This document shows, piece by piece, positions 1 to 7,076 of a DNA stretch of 8,451 nucleotides (position 1 is the first letter of the stretch; each line of letters begins with the position of its first letter). Both the position numbers and the translations under genes were made by a program. The notes under the pieces were generated by a model. The model had not been told where the DNA came from. It worked only from the letters and a program-made list of their open reading frames with translations, and ran no database searches. Source of the stretch: Cellvibrionaceae bacterium (GTDB taxonomy: Bacteria; Pseudomonadota; Gammaproteobacteria; Pseudomonadales; Cellvibrionaceae); contig JALUYN010000566.1 in the NCBI GenBank assembly GCA_027012915.1, positions 1-8,451 on the forward strand, written 5' to 3'.

Positions 1-42
1 GCAAAAAGATCTGGAAGGAAAAGTTTGTAAACTGAACCTGAC

Positions 43-79
43 CTGACAGACACCTTCATAAAAAATCGGTAACTGTCAG
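43..79. repeat. Inverted repeat CTGACAG / CTGTCAG
   Basis: A 7-base perfect inverted repeat has arms at 43-49 and 73-79, separated by 23 bases. It does not extend on either side. There is no T-tract, so it is not a typical terminator. It may be a chance match or a binding site. Confidence 0.4.
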
Positions 80-110
80 ATCAAGTCTGAATTACTACAT
101 TTTAGCCGTT

Positions 111-147
111 TTGATAAACTTGATGTCGTATTCAGGTTCTTTATCAA
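111..147. repeat. Inverted repeat TTGATAAA / TTTATCAA upstream of the LysR gene
   Basis: An 8-base perfect inverted repeat has arms at 111-118 and 140-147 with a 21-base gap. It lies about 150 bases before the preferred LysR start. LysR-type regulators commonly bind spaced dyads and often control their own gene, so an operator role is a reasonable guess. The AT-rich arms make a chance match possible. Confidence 0.4.
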
Positions 148-295
148 CTTCTCATTGATTGCTGATAGGCTAATTAGTGTGAACAGGCCCTAGTCTTCGA
201 AGGAACAGGGGTTGTTGTTAACCCTGCAAACATCGACACTTCTGAATTACAACACATTAATAGTTTCTTCGTTTGTAACAACCATAGGCATTCGG

Positions 296-1213
296 ATGGT
301 TACCCAATCAATTAATTTCAAAGCTTATAGTTACTTCGTCGCCTGCGTAGAACACAAATCAATTCATGCCGCCGCTGAGGCATGTCACATTTCACAACCA
401 GCACTAAGCCGTGCGATACAGAAGCTTGAGAGTGATCTTGGCGTTCAAATACTTGAACGCCGCCCTAGAGGCGTTACCCCTACGCCTTACGGAGATGTCT
501 TATTTCGATATGCTAAGCTAGTAGAAAGACAACTAAAACAGGCTACGATTGAAATCGATGCCATGAGAGGAAAGATAAAGGGTATGGTCAGCGTTGGAGT
601 AATTCCTACAGCATCGAACTTCATCTCCCACCTTTCTCAAATTGTCACATCAACTCACCCTGAATTAATATTAAGACTGACGGCTGACTCTACATCGGGT
701 TTGCTTCCCTCACTGACACAAGGTGACATTGACTATGCTGTCGTACTATCACTCTCAGAATCTATACCTGGACTAGAATTTATACCTCTACTAAAAACCC
801 ACACAAATCTTGTTGTCAGAAATGGCCATCCACTACTTGATGAAATCAAATTAACCCTTGAAACTCTTTATAAATATCCTTGGGTTATGGGAAAATTTCC
901 GGCCCAGCACAGGGAGCGCGTAAGCCGTACTTTTTTAGACGCTGGGATTCCACCTCCCCAGCCCTCTATTGAGGTTAATTCCATTGCTTACTTTTCCGAT
1001 ATTATACGTAACACTGATCACATTGGGATAGCATCTACCGCTTTAACAAAAAACCCTGGCTGGGGAAGAAATATAACTTCTTTAGACTTCGACTTTGGGT
1101 TTCCAGAAGAAATTATTGGTTTAGCATTTAGAAGCAATACAGTCTCTTTTCCTGGCGCTGATATTATAAAAAGTATAATTATCCAAGAGGCAAGTAAAGT
1201 ACTCACCAATTGA
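296..1213 (+). CDS. LysR-family transcriptional regulator
   Basis: This is a one-component DNA-binding regulator of the LysR family; its target genes and ligand cannot be told from sequence. From the ATG at 296 the protein is 305 residues, the usual family length. The N-terminal winged helix-turn-helix spans about residues 8-66, with the recognition region ISQPALSRAIQKLE at 32-45, followed by a linker helix and a two-lobed substrate-binding domain (about 95-300). An in-frame TTG at 212 has a better Shine-Dalgarno (AAGGA at 200-204) but would add 28 hydrophobic residues before the HTH, which is unusual. The ATG at 296 has only a weak AGG at 286-288. The gene is more AT-rich by eye than mutS and stands alone, with no partner gene in the window, so it may have been acquired. 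It is convergent with the IS transposase. Confidence 0.88.
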   Translation: MVTQSINFKAYSYFVACVEHKSIHAAAEACHISQPALSRAIQKLESDLGVQILERRPRGVTPTPYGDVLFRYAKLVERQLKQATIEIDAMRGKIKGMVSVGVIPTASNFISHLSQIVTSTHPELILRLTADSTSGLLPSLTQGDIDYAVVLSLSESIPGLEFIPLLKTHTNLVVRNGHPLLDEIKLTLETLYKYPWVMGKFPAQHRERVSRTFLDAGIPPPQPSIEVNSIAYFSDIIRNTDHIGIASTALTKNPGWGRNITSLDFDFGFPEEIIGLAFRSNTVSFPGADIIKSIIIQEASKVLTN

Positions 1214-1349
1214 ACACCCTAAGAAATCTTTAGCAACGGAATTTACCAGCGCAAAGCAGACATCATTCTTCCGATCCTTCACGAATCAGAGCTGGCCCCA
1301 TTCCCTTGAACAGCTAATCCCGATTCTATAAGTGGATCTCTGCCTGGGA

Positions 1350-2177
1350 TTAAGCCACCAGGGATAGCGGTGGATGATTGAAGTAAACCTCATCCGGTGT
1401 TTTCCGGTCAAGGTTGGAGTGTGGGCGCCGGCTGTTGTAAAAGCGCAAGTAACGATCCAGTCCTGATCTTGCTGCTGACACGGTGTCGTATGCGTGCAGG
1501 TAAACTTCTTCGTATTTCACAGAGCGCCAGATTCTTTCAACAAACACGTTGTCGCGCCAGCAACCTTTCCCATCCATGCTGATGCGGATGTTGTTTTCTT
1601 TTAGCATTTCAGTGAAAGCCAAGGTAGTGAACTGGCTGCCCTGATCGGTGTTGATAATCTCCGGAGCTCCATGTTTTGCCAAGGCTTCTTCAGCAGCATC
1701 AAGACAGAAGTGAACATCCATAGTAGTTGAGAGCTTCCAGCTCAGCACTCGACGGGAGTACCAGTCAACTACTGCAGCCAAGTACACAAAGCCACGGGCC
1801 ATAGGGATATACGTGATATCCATCGCCCAGACCTGATTAGCTCGTGTGACCGCCAGTTTTCGAAGCAGGTACGGGTAAACCTTGTGCCCAGGGTGTCGCT
1901 GTGTCGTCTTTGGCTTGCGATATAAGGCTTCGATACCCATCACCTTCATCAAGCTAGCAACGCGCTTACGGCCTACCTCGAGCCCCTCACGGCACAGCAG
2001 GTCTCGAAGCATACGGCTGCCTGCAAAGGGATAATCCAGATGGAGACGGTCAATGCGGTTCATCAAGGTCTGTGTTTCGGGGCTGACGGGCTTTGGTTTG
2101 TAATAGACGCTACCGCGACTGATAGACAACAACTTGGCTTGTCTCGTAATGGACAACTTGTGTGTGCGGTCGATCAT
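1350..2177 (-). CDS. IS3-family transposase OrfB (DD35E integrase core)
   Basis: This is the catalytic half of an IS3-family transposase, which joins element ends to target DNA by an RNase H-fold DDE mechanism. The protein is 275 residues, full length for OrfB. An N-terminal helical segment (HTH_21-like, about 40-90, including YPFAGSRMLRDLL) precedes the integrase core (about 110-265). The catalytic triad is visible: D120 in MDITYIP, D178 in NTDQGSQF and E214 in VFVERIW, with 35 residues between the last two. The family C-terminal signature FYNSRRPHSNLD follows. The ATG at 2177 overlaps the orfA stop as ATGATC, with an A5 run just before it. In this family the active enzyme is usually the OrfAB fusion made by -1 frameshifting. 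With orfA truncated, OrfB alone is probably not functional for transposition. The reading frame itself shows no damage. Confidence 0.93.
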   Translation of the reverse strand: MIDRTHKLSITRQAKLLSISRGSVYYKPKPVSPETQTLMNRIDRLHLDYPFAGSRMLRDLLCREGLEVGRKRVASLMKVMGIEALYRKPKTTQRHPGHKVYPYLLRKLAVTRANQVWAMDITYIPMARGFVYLAAVVDWYSRRVLSWKLSTTMDVHFCLDAAEEALAKHGAPEIINTDQGSQFTTLAFTEMLKENNIRISMDGKGCWRDNVFVERIWRSVKYEEVYLHAYDTVSAARSGLDRYLRFYNSRRPHSNLDRKTPDEVYFNHPPLSLVA

Positions 2178-2263
2178 CGTTTTTCGCTCAGCAATCCCGC
2201 CTTGGTGAGCGCCCCTTCTAAAAAATCGTTCTCCCTCCCCTGCCCAGGTTTGAGCGCATTCAG
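2174..2263 (-). pseudogene. Remnant of IS3-family orfA (C-terminal end only)
   Basis: The minus strand in the -1 frame relative to orfB reads ENDFLEGALTKAGLLSEKR and then a TGA that overlaps the orfB ATG. This closely resembles the C-terminal end of OrfA in IS3 elements of this type. Just upstream the frame reads LNALKPGQGR, which looks like a decayed version of the usual AKIGQ segment with a codon lost. The N-terminal helix-turn-helix that binds the element ends is absent. An in-frame ATG at 2305 would make a 43-residue peptide, but its first half does not look like OrfA. The run GAAAAAC before the overlap fits a slip from AAA to AAA, as used for -1 frameshifting. Confidence 0.7.
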
Positions 2264-2542
2264 TGTAAGAGTGGATAAGGCTTTGCTAGAATCTCTCGCT
2301 GCCATTTGGATATTCCTAAATATCGTCGTGGCTGGACTTGGTACCGTTGCAGCGGCTTAAAGGCTTTTTGATTTACTTGTGCAGGTTTTCTGAACTCAGT
2401 AGAAAGGACACCTAACAACCTGTACAACTACCTGCACAAAGCGCATTGTTTTAGATTGATTCACAATATGCTGGGTTTACACAGGATTACAATAGAACTT
2501 TGCAACACATTGTTCCACAAAGACTTTTAGAGATATAAGACA
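2264..2542. other. Non-coding stretch between the IS remnant and mutS
   Basis: No gene is recognised here. The stretch holds a cluster of inverted and direct repeats at 2377-2439, listed separately. On the minus strand a short open frame between about 2360 and 2260 contains RRYLGISKWQREI, which I cannot match to a known family; it may be a relic. The mutS promoter must lie here or further upstream. TACAAT near 2489-2494 is a possible -10 box but has no good -35 partner. Confidence 0.5.
2377..2439. repeat. Inverted and direct repeat cluster upstream of mutS
   Basis: A 10-base perfect inverted repeat has TTGTGCAGGT at 2377-2386 and ACCTGCACAA at 2430-2439, with a 43-base gap. The right arm is preceded 12 bases earlier by a near copy, ACCTGTACAA at 2418-2427, and before that by a weaker ACCTAACAA at 2410-2418. 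There are thus about three tandem copies facing one inverted copy. The right arm ends about 100 bases before the mutS start. Spacing near one helical turn between direct copies is compatible with a protein-binding array, but function is inferred only. Confidence 0.7.
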
Positions 2543-5161
2543 TTGAAAGATAAGACAGAAAAAGTCCAGCACACACCCATGATGCAACAGTACCTGAAGA
2601 TCAAAGCAGAGCACCCGCACGAGCTGGTGTTTTACCGCATGGGCGATTTCTACGAGATGTTCTACGACGATGCCAAAAAAGCCTCGGACCTGTTGGATGT
2701 AACTCTCACCGCTCGCGGTAAATCCGGCGGCGAACCCATTCCCATGGCGGGTATTCCGTTTCACGCGGCGGACGGCTACCTGGCAAAGCTAGTGCGCTTG
2801 GGAGAATCGGTAGCTATCTGTGAGCAGATTGGCGACCCCGCTACCAGCAAGGGCCCTGTAGAGCGCAAGGTTGTGCGCATCGTGACCCCAGGTACCATTA
2901 GCGACGAATCTCTTCTCGATGAGTCTCGAGACAATCTGTTGGTCGCTCTGAATGTTATAGAGGACACGTTTGGTCTGGCGACTTTAGATATTGGCTCCGG
3001 TCGTTTTCAGGTATTGGAAGTTCAAGGGCTGGACGCCGTCCTCGGTGAACTGCAACGCCTGCATCCTGCTGAGCTGCTAATTCCTGAGGATTTGAGCAGC
3101 CCTGAAATTATTGAGAAGCGACGGGGATTGCGCCGTCGTGCGCCCTGGGAGTTCGAACTGGAAACCGCAGAACGCCTGTTGACCCAACAATTTGGCACCC
3201 AGGATCTGGCCGGATTTGGCTGCGATCACTTACATGTCGCACTGGCCGCAGCCGGTTGTCTGCTCTCCTACACGCAGGAGACCCAGCGCACGGCTCTGCC
3301 GCATATCAACTCCATCACCAGTGAAAACCGCGACGAAGCGGTGGCAATGGACGCAGCTACGCGTCGCAACCTGGAAATTGACACCAACCTCAATGGCGGC
3401 GAAGACAATACCCTGTTTGATATTCTCAATCGGTGCGCCACCGCCATGGGCTCTCGACTACTGCGCCGCTGGCTGAATCGCCCGCTGCGGGATCTCAATA
3501 CCCTGAACAATCGTCAGGAAGCCATTGCCGAATTGCAGCAGAACTACCACTTTGAACCAGTGCACCAGATCCTCAAACAAATCGGCGACCTCGAGCGCAT
3601 CCTGGGCCGAGTTGCATTGCGTTCAGCCCGTCCCAGAGATCTGTCGCGACTCTACAGCAGTCTCGCCTCTTACCCTCAGTTGCAATCCGAACTGGAGAAC
3701 GCCCAGGCGCCGCGATTGATCCAACTGGCAAAGAACATTGGCACCTTCCCGGAACTGGAAGACTTACTCGGCCGCGCCATTATTGAAAACCCACCGGTGG
3801 TGATTCGCGACGGCGGTGTTATTGCCGAGGGCTACGACAAAGAGCTGGACGAGCTGCGCAATATCAGCACGAACGCTGGTCAATTCCTTGTCGACCTGGA
3901 AACTCGAGAGAAAGAGCGCACCGGCATCAGTACGCTGAAAGTCGGTTATAACCGGGTTCACGGCTACTATATCGAAATCAGCCGAGCCCAGTCAGAACAG
4001 GCTCCGGCCGAGTACATCAGACGGCAAACCCTCAAAAATGCCGAGCGCTTTATCACACCGGAACTGAAAGAATTTGAAGACAAGGCGCTGTCGGCCAAGA
4101 GCCGAGCGCTGACGCGAGAAAAAGCCCTCTACGACGAAATCGTCGAGCGCCTGAATCAGGACTTGCTGCCACTACAGGATGCTGCCGCTGCAGTTTCCGA
4201 GCTGGACGTTCTGGCCAATCTCACCGAGCGCGCCGAGGGTTTGAACCTGACCCGTCCAACACTGACCGAGGCCCCCGGCATTACCTACAAAGGCGGCCGC
4301 CACCCTGTAGTGGAACAGGTTTCAGACCACCCCTTTGTCCCCAACGATTTGGTGTTCAATGCGGATCGCAAGATGCTGATTGTCACCGGTCCCAACATGG
4401 GTGGTAAATCGACTTATATGCGCCAGTCAGCGCTGATTACTCTTCTGGCCCATATAGGTAGCTTTGTGCCGGCAGCCGAGAGCTCCATCGGCATGGTAGA
4501 TCGCATCTTCACCCGTATCGGCTCGTCAGACGATCTGGCAGGGGGACGTTCAACCTTTATGGTGGAAATGACCGAAACGGCAAACATCCTCAACAATGCC
4601 ACCGATAAGAGCCTGGTATTGATGGATGAGATCGGCCGCGGCACCAGCACCTTTGACGGTTTGTCCCTGGCCTGGGCCTGCGCCACTCAGCTGGCCACTC
4701 AGGTGAAAGCCTTCACCCTGTTTGCCACACACTACTTCGAAATCACCGAGCTACCCGAGAGCCATAACTGTGTAGCCAATGTGCACCTGGATGCGACAGA
4801 GCACAACGACAATATTGTCTTCCTCCACAATATCCAAGAGGGCCCTGCCAGCAAGAGTTACGGTCTTCAGGTGGCCAAGTTGGCGGGCATACCACAGCAG
4901 GTTGTGGCACAAGCACAGGGCAAACTGGATCAGTTGGAACAAGATGCTGCGCAGGCTCCATCGGCATCCTCCCCCGCTGCACCAACACCAGTACCCGAGC
5001 CAGCAAAGCAGCAGGCGGCTATCGAAGACCCCTTTCAGGGAGAACTGTTTGACGCAAACCAGCCACACCCGGCCGTTGAAGAACTCAAGAACCTGTCACC
5101 AGACAACCTAACCCCGCTGCAGGCGCTGCAAACCCTTTACGAGCTGAAAAAGCTGCTGTAA
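2543..5161 (+). CDS. mutS: DNA mismatch repair protein MutS
   Basis: MutS recognises mispaired and looped bases and, with ATP, recruits MutL to start mismatch repair. The protein is 872 residues, slightly longer than the 853 of E. coli. The mismatch-contact motif GDFYE places F36 and E38 exactly as in E. coli, which supports the TTG start at 2543 over the ATG at 2579. Connector, core/lever and clamp domains follow (about 130-560). The ATPase domain has Walker [10 protein letters not shown] at 616-624, the signature [10 protein letters not shown] with S670, Walker [11 protein letters not shown] with D695 and E696, and H730 in FATHYFE. An Ala/Pro-rich linker (about 803-825) leads to QGELF at 832-836, matching the QxxLF sliding-clamp-binding pattern, and then a C-terminal tetramerisation helix region. 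The Shine-Dalgarno is weak (TAGAGA at 2528-2533). The start codon and weak site suggest modest translation. Confidence 0.98.
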   Translation: MKDKTEKVQHTPMMQQYLKIKAEHPHELVFYRMGDFYEMFYDDAKKASDLLDVTLTARGKSGGEPIPMAGIPFHAADGYLAKLVRLGESVAICEQIGDPATSKGPVERKVVRIVTPGTISDESLLDESRDNLLVALNVIEDTFGLATLDIGSGRFQVLEVQGLDAVLGELQRLHPAELLIPEDLSSPEIIEKRRGLRRRAPWEFELETAERLLTQQFGTQDLAGFGCDHLHVALAAAGCLLSYTQETQRTALPHINSITSENRDEAVAMDAATRRNLEIDTNLNGGEDNTLFDILNRCATAMGSRLLRRWLNRPLRDLNTLNNRQEAIAELQQNYHFEPVHQILKQIGDLERILGRVALRSARPRDLSRLYSSLASYPQLQSELENAQAPRLIQLAKNIGTFPELEDLLGRAIIENPPVVIRDGGVIAEGYDKELDELRNISTNAGQFLVDLETREKERTGISTLKVGYNRVHGYYIEISRAQSEQAPAEYIRRQTLKNAERFITPELKEFEDKALSAKSRALTREKALYDEIVERLNQDLLPLQDAAAAVSELDVLANLTERAEGLNLTRPTLTEAPGITYKGGRHPVVEQVSDHPFVPNDLVFNADRKMLIVTGPNMGGKSTYMRQSALITLLAHIGSFVPAAESSIGMVDRIFTRIGSSDDLAGGRSTFMVEMTETANILNNATDKSLVLMDEIGRGTSTFDGLSLAWACATQLATQVKAFTLFATHYFEITELPESHNCVANVHLDATEHNDNIVFLHNIQEGPASKSYGLQVAKLAGIPQQVVAQAQGKLDQLEQDAAQAPSASSPAAPTPVPEPAKQQAAIEDPFQGELFDANQPHPAVEELKNLSPDNLTPLQALQTLYELKKLL

Positions 5162-5210
5162 ATTCACGGTTCCAAAAAAGAACACTAAAACTCGCAGTCT
5201 CATCGTCATA

Positions 5211-5276
5211 TGTACACCTGAACTGCGAAATCCGCACATTCTATGTCGTAAATGCATTGTGTACAGGCGCTGCGAA
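5211..5276. repeat. Imperfect direct repeat TGTACA...CTGCGAA upstream of fdxA
   Basis: TGTACA at 5211-5216 followed by CTGCGAA at 5223-5229 recurs as TGTACA at 5260-5265 followed by CTGCGAA at 5270-5276. Spacing between the two parts is 6 and 4 bases, and the units are 47-49 bases apart. The second unit ends where the -35 region of the proposed fdxA promoter would be. The first CTGCGAA is followed by one arm of the inverted repeat at 5233-5292 and the second by the other arm. Confidence 0.6.
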
Positions 5277-5292
5277 GCTGATAGAATGTGCG
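5233..5292. repeat. 12-base inverted repeat in the fdxA promoter region
   Basis: CGCACATTCTAT at 5233-5244 and ATAGAATGTGCG at 5281-5292 are perfect inverted copies with a 36-base gap. The right arm lies between the expected -35 position and the TATAAT box of the proposed fdxA promoter. No T-tract follows, so it is not a standard terminator for mutS. A regulator-binding dyad is the likeliest reading, but this is inference. Confidence 0.7.
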
Positions 5293-5304
5293 CCGATTTA
5301 TAAT
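5276..5304 (+). promoter_or_regulatory. Candidate fdxA promoter (perfect -10, weak -35)
   Basis: TATAAT at 5299-5304 matches the sigma-70 -10 consensus exactly. At a 17-base spacing the -35 hexamer would be AGCTGA at 5276-5281, which is poor, and there is no extended -10 TG. Transcription would start near 5311, giving a leader of about 23 bases. A strong -10 with a poor -35 suits activator-dependent control; the inverted repeat arm in the spacer fits that idea. Confidence 0.6.
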
Positions 5305-5333
5305 GACTCAGAAAATATTTGTGGAGCTACAGC

Positions 5334-5657
5334 ATGACTTTTATCGTTGCTGACAATTGCGTTAAGTGTAAGCACACCGACTGCGTTGAAGTTTGTCCGG
5401 TTGACTGCTTTTACGAAGGCCCTAACTTCCTGGTTATTCACCCAGACGAGTGCATCGACTGTGCCCTGTGTGAGCCAGAGTGCCCCGTTGACGCAATCTT
5501 CTCTGAAGACGAAGTGCCTGAAGGGCAGGAAGTCTACGTTGAACTGAACGCCGAGTTGGCGGAAGTATGGCCCAACATCACCGAGAAGAAAGACGCTCTG
5601 CCCGATCACGAGCAGTGGGACGGCGTTGAGAACAAGCTGCAATACTTGGAGCGCTAA
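5334..5657 (+). CDS. fdxA: Seven-iron ferredoxin FdxA ([3Fe-4S][4Fe-4S])
   Basis: This is a small cytoplasmic electron carrier with one [3Fe-4S] and one [4Fe-4S] cluster. The protein is 107 residues from the ATG at 5334, the usual size for this family, with GGAG at 5323-5326 as ribosome binding site. By comparison with Azotobacter ferredoxin I, C9, C17 and C50 should bind the 3Fe cluster and C21, C40, C43 and C46 the 4Fe cluster, with C12 and C25 free. The stretch [20 protein letters not shown] and the C-terminal [15 protein letters not shown] are nearly identical to that protein. A TTG at 5319 would add five residues but is poorly placed for the ribosome site. The gene sits between mutS and convergent rpoS, and has its own candidate promoter. 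Its electron partners in this organism are not shown by the context. Confidence 0.97.
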   Translation: MTFIVADNCVKCKHTDCVEVCPVDCFYEGPNFLVIHPDECIDCALCEPECPVDAIFSEDEVPEGQEVYVELNAELAEVWPNITEKKDALPDHEQWDGVENKLQYLER

Positions 5658-5744
5658 TCGCGCTCAGGCAGTTGTCGTCGCTACTGGCCATAGTGCCACC
5701 CACGATCTGACAGCTGTCTCTCTATCCGACTGCTGTCGATTGCA

Positions 5745-5783
5745 ATAAAAAAGCCGCGCCAGAAATGGCACGGCTTTTTTTAT
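5745..5783. terminator. Bidirectional intrinsic terminator between fdxA and rpoS
   Basis: A stem GCCGCGCC (5753-5760) pairs with GGCACGGC (5767-5774) across a 6-base loop with one mismatch. An A-run precedes it (5747-5752) and a T-run follows (5775-5781), so it can end transcription of fdxA on the plus strand and of rpoS on the minus strand. It lies about 95 bases after the fdxA stop and 50 after the rpoS stop. Confidence 0.88.
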
Positions 5784-5796
5784 TTCCAATAAATTT

Positions 5797-5815
5797 GTGA
5801 ATGATTCTCAAATTC
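5797..5815 (-). promoter_or_regulatory. Weak Fur-box-like sequence downstream of rpoS
   Basis: On the minus strand the 19 bases centred on GAGAATCATT match the classical Fur box at about 13 of 19 positions by my hand count. It lies in the gap between the ends of two convergent genes, where no promoter is evident, so a chance match is likely. Confidence 0.2.
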
Positions 5816-5823
5816 AACTAATG

Positions 5824-6834
5824 CTATACCTGCCCAAACAGAGATTCACCACTTAGACCCTGCTTTTCCAGAATATCGCGCAGACGCTTCAGAGCCTCTA
5901 CTTGAATCTGACGAACCCGCTCCCGGGTCAAACCGATCTCGCGACCGACCTCTTCAAGAGTGCTCATCTCATAACCGCGCAAACCAAAACGACGGGTTAC
6001 CACTTCACGCTGCTTTTCTGTGAGCTCGGTAAGCCAGCCATCGATGCTGTCACTCAGATCACTGTCCTGCAACAAAGCTGCGGGATCTGAGACATGTTGA
6101 TCCGGCACTGTGTCGGCCAGAGTGCGATCGGCCGATGGACCGATAGGTACATCCATAGAAGCTACGCGCTCATTTAGGCCAAGCATACGCTGAACATCTT
6201 CAACCGGCTTATCCAGCAAAAAGGCAATATCTTCCGGGGTGGGCTCGTGATCCAGCTTTTGCGCTAATTCCCGGGCTGCCCGTAAATAAACATTCAGTTC
6301 TTTCACTACGTGAATTGGCAAACGGATAGTGCGCGTCTGGTTCATGATGGCGCGCTCTATGGTCTGACGAATCCACCAGGTCGCATAGGTTGAGAAGCGG
6401 AAACCGCGCTCAGGATCAAACTTCTCCACCGCACGAATCAATCCGAGATTACCCTCTTCAATCAGATCCAGCAGCGCCAGACCACGATTGACGTAGCGGC
6501 GAGCGATCTTGACCACCAAGCGCAGATTGCTCTCGATCATACGCTTTCTGGACGCTTCACAACCGCGCAAAGATTTACGCGAGAAATATACTTCCTCTTC
6601 GGCGGTCAGCAGTGGAGAGAAGCCTATCTCATTGAGATACAACTGAGTGGCATCGAGATTCTTATGAAATTTGTCGACATCCGCCGTGGCGGGTTTGCGG
6701 GTGCGCGCCTTGATGCTCTCTTCCGGCGCCCCCTCTTCGAGGCTCAAACCCTGCGTGCTATCAAAGGAATCGAGTCCTGCCAGCACTACCTCTTGAGAGT
6801 CTTCTGAATAGTCTTTTGCTTCTTGTATAGCCAT
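5824..6834 (-). CDS. rpoS: RNA polymerase sigma factor RpoS (sigma-38)
   Basis: RpoS is the stationary-phase and general-stress sigma factor, directing RNA polymerase to stress promoters. The protein is 336 residues, close to the usual 330-340. Sigma region 1.2 lies at about 60-92. Region 2, with core-binding and -10 recognition segments, lies at about 101-165 ([18 protein letters not shown], then [19 protein letters not shown]). Region 3 follows (about 172-250). Region 4 holds the -35-binding helix-turn-helix at about 292-319 ([20 protein letters not shown]). The KELNV segment at 178-182 matches the E. coli turnover element around K173 that RssB/ClpXP recognises, so regulated proteolysis is plausible but inferred. 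The ATG at 6834 is preceded by a weak GGGG site. It follows nlpD on the same strand, the common arrangement, after a 242-base gap. Confidence 0.98.
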   Translation of the reverse strand: MAIQEAKDYSEDSQEVVLAGLDSFDSTQGLSLEEGAPEESIKARTRKPATADVDKFHKNLDATQLYLNEIGFSPLLTAEEEVYFSRKSLRGCEASRKRMIESNLRLVVKIARRYVNRGLALLDLIEEGNLGLIRAVEKFDPERGFRFSTYATWWIRQTIERAIMNQTRTIRLPIHVVKELNVYLRAARELAQKLDHEPTPEDIAFLLDKPVEDVQRMLGLNERVASMDVPIGPSADRTLADTVPDQHVSDPAALLQDSDLSDSIDGWLTELTEKQREVVTRRFGLRGYEMSTLEEVGREIGLTRERVRQIQVEALKRLRDILEKQGLSGESLFGQV

Positions 6835-7076
6835 GCTCTTGCCCCGTTAGTATGGTATTCGGTTGCAGCACCCAACAACGGTCTCGCCGTATATTGAAGT
6901 ACTCCCCCTTTATCCCCTTGGACTTTTTATTGTTACTTCGCGTGGGTCTGGCCCACATTTATTTTTATTGTCGAACTTTTTGAGCTTTGCTTTTTTGGTT
7001 TGGTTAGTTTTACAGTCTTTGTTTTAGGTGAGTTGTATTAAATTTCGCTATCGGTTTTTAAGGATTGAGCCGTGTG
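6835..7076 (-). promoter_or_regulatory. rpoS upstream region / probable long mRNA leader
   Basis: No gene is visible between nlpD and rpoS. On the minus strand the stretch holds an AT-rich part (about 6957-7076), a small hairpin GTGGG/CCCAC at 6942-6956, and then the purine-rich AAGGGGATAAAGGGGGAG at about 6903-6920. That block resembles a strong ribosome site but has no ATG, GTG or TTG at proper spacing. Its GGA triplets resemble CsrA/RsmA-binding motifs. In related bacteria rpoS is often transcribed from inside nlpD with a long, post-transcriptionally controlled leader; I could not identify a clear promoter here. Confidence 0.45.

Larger units (their letters stand above)
1..295. other. Non-coding stretch before the LysR gene
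   Basis: No complete gene is visible here. Two frames are open from the left edge and close early, one at a TGA at 44-46 and one at a TGA at 33-35. Either could be the last codons of a gene outside the window, but too little is visible to choose. The rest is AT-rich and carries two spaced inverted repeats, listed separately, that may belong to control of the downstream LysR gene. A short palindrome, CTAATTAG, lies at about 170-177. I see no convincing sigma-70 promoter with both boxes. Confidence 0.5.
1293..2263 (-). mobile_element. IS3-family insertion sequence, truncated at its orfA end
   Basis: The element is read leftwards. It holds an intact orfB transposase and only the last codons of orfA. 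Its likely 3' end is near 1293, where the plus strand reads TGGCCCCATTCCCTTGAACA; this starts with the TG expected at an IS3-family terminus. No matching inverted repeat is seen on the other side between 2264 and 2542, and the orfA helix-turn-helix region is missing, so the 5' end has been lost. The right-hand boundary is set where orfA similarity fades and is approximate. No target-site duplication can be assigned. Because OrfAB cannot be made, the element is probably unable to move by itself. Confidence 0.75.

Noticed and set aside
1209..1222. 14-base match to 7809-7822 (ATTGAACACCCTAA)
   Set aside because: The second copy is inside the nlpD signal-peptide codons, flanks do not match, and one such match in a window of this size is plausible by chance.
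2040..2360. Plus-strand open frame of about 106 codons
   Set aside because: It lies mostly opposite the IS transposase and orfA remnant, has no ribosome site of note and no recognisable domain; it is a shadow frame.
2410..2440. Possible SOS box or integron attC core upstream of mutS
   Set aside because: There is no CTGT-N8-ACAG pattern for LexA. ACCTAAC fits the RYYYAAC core, but no matching GTTRRRY partner or integrase gene is present.
5162..5200. Possible terminator after mutS
   Set aside because: Only a 4-base stem (GTTC/GAAC) is seen, without a T-tract.
5298..5642. Minus-strand 114-codon frame opposite fdxA
   Set aside because: A shadow of the strongly conserved fdxA gene.
6761..6958. 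Minus-strand 65-codon frame overlapping the rpoS start
   Set aside because: It begins at an ATG in the rpoS leader, reads into rpoS out of frame, and has no good ribosome site or recognisable domain. A regulatory upstream frame is not excluded but not supported.
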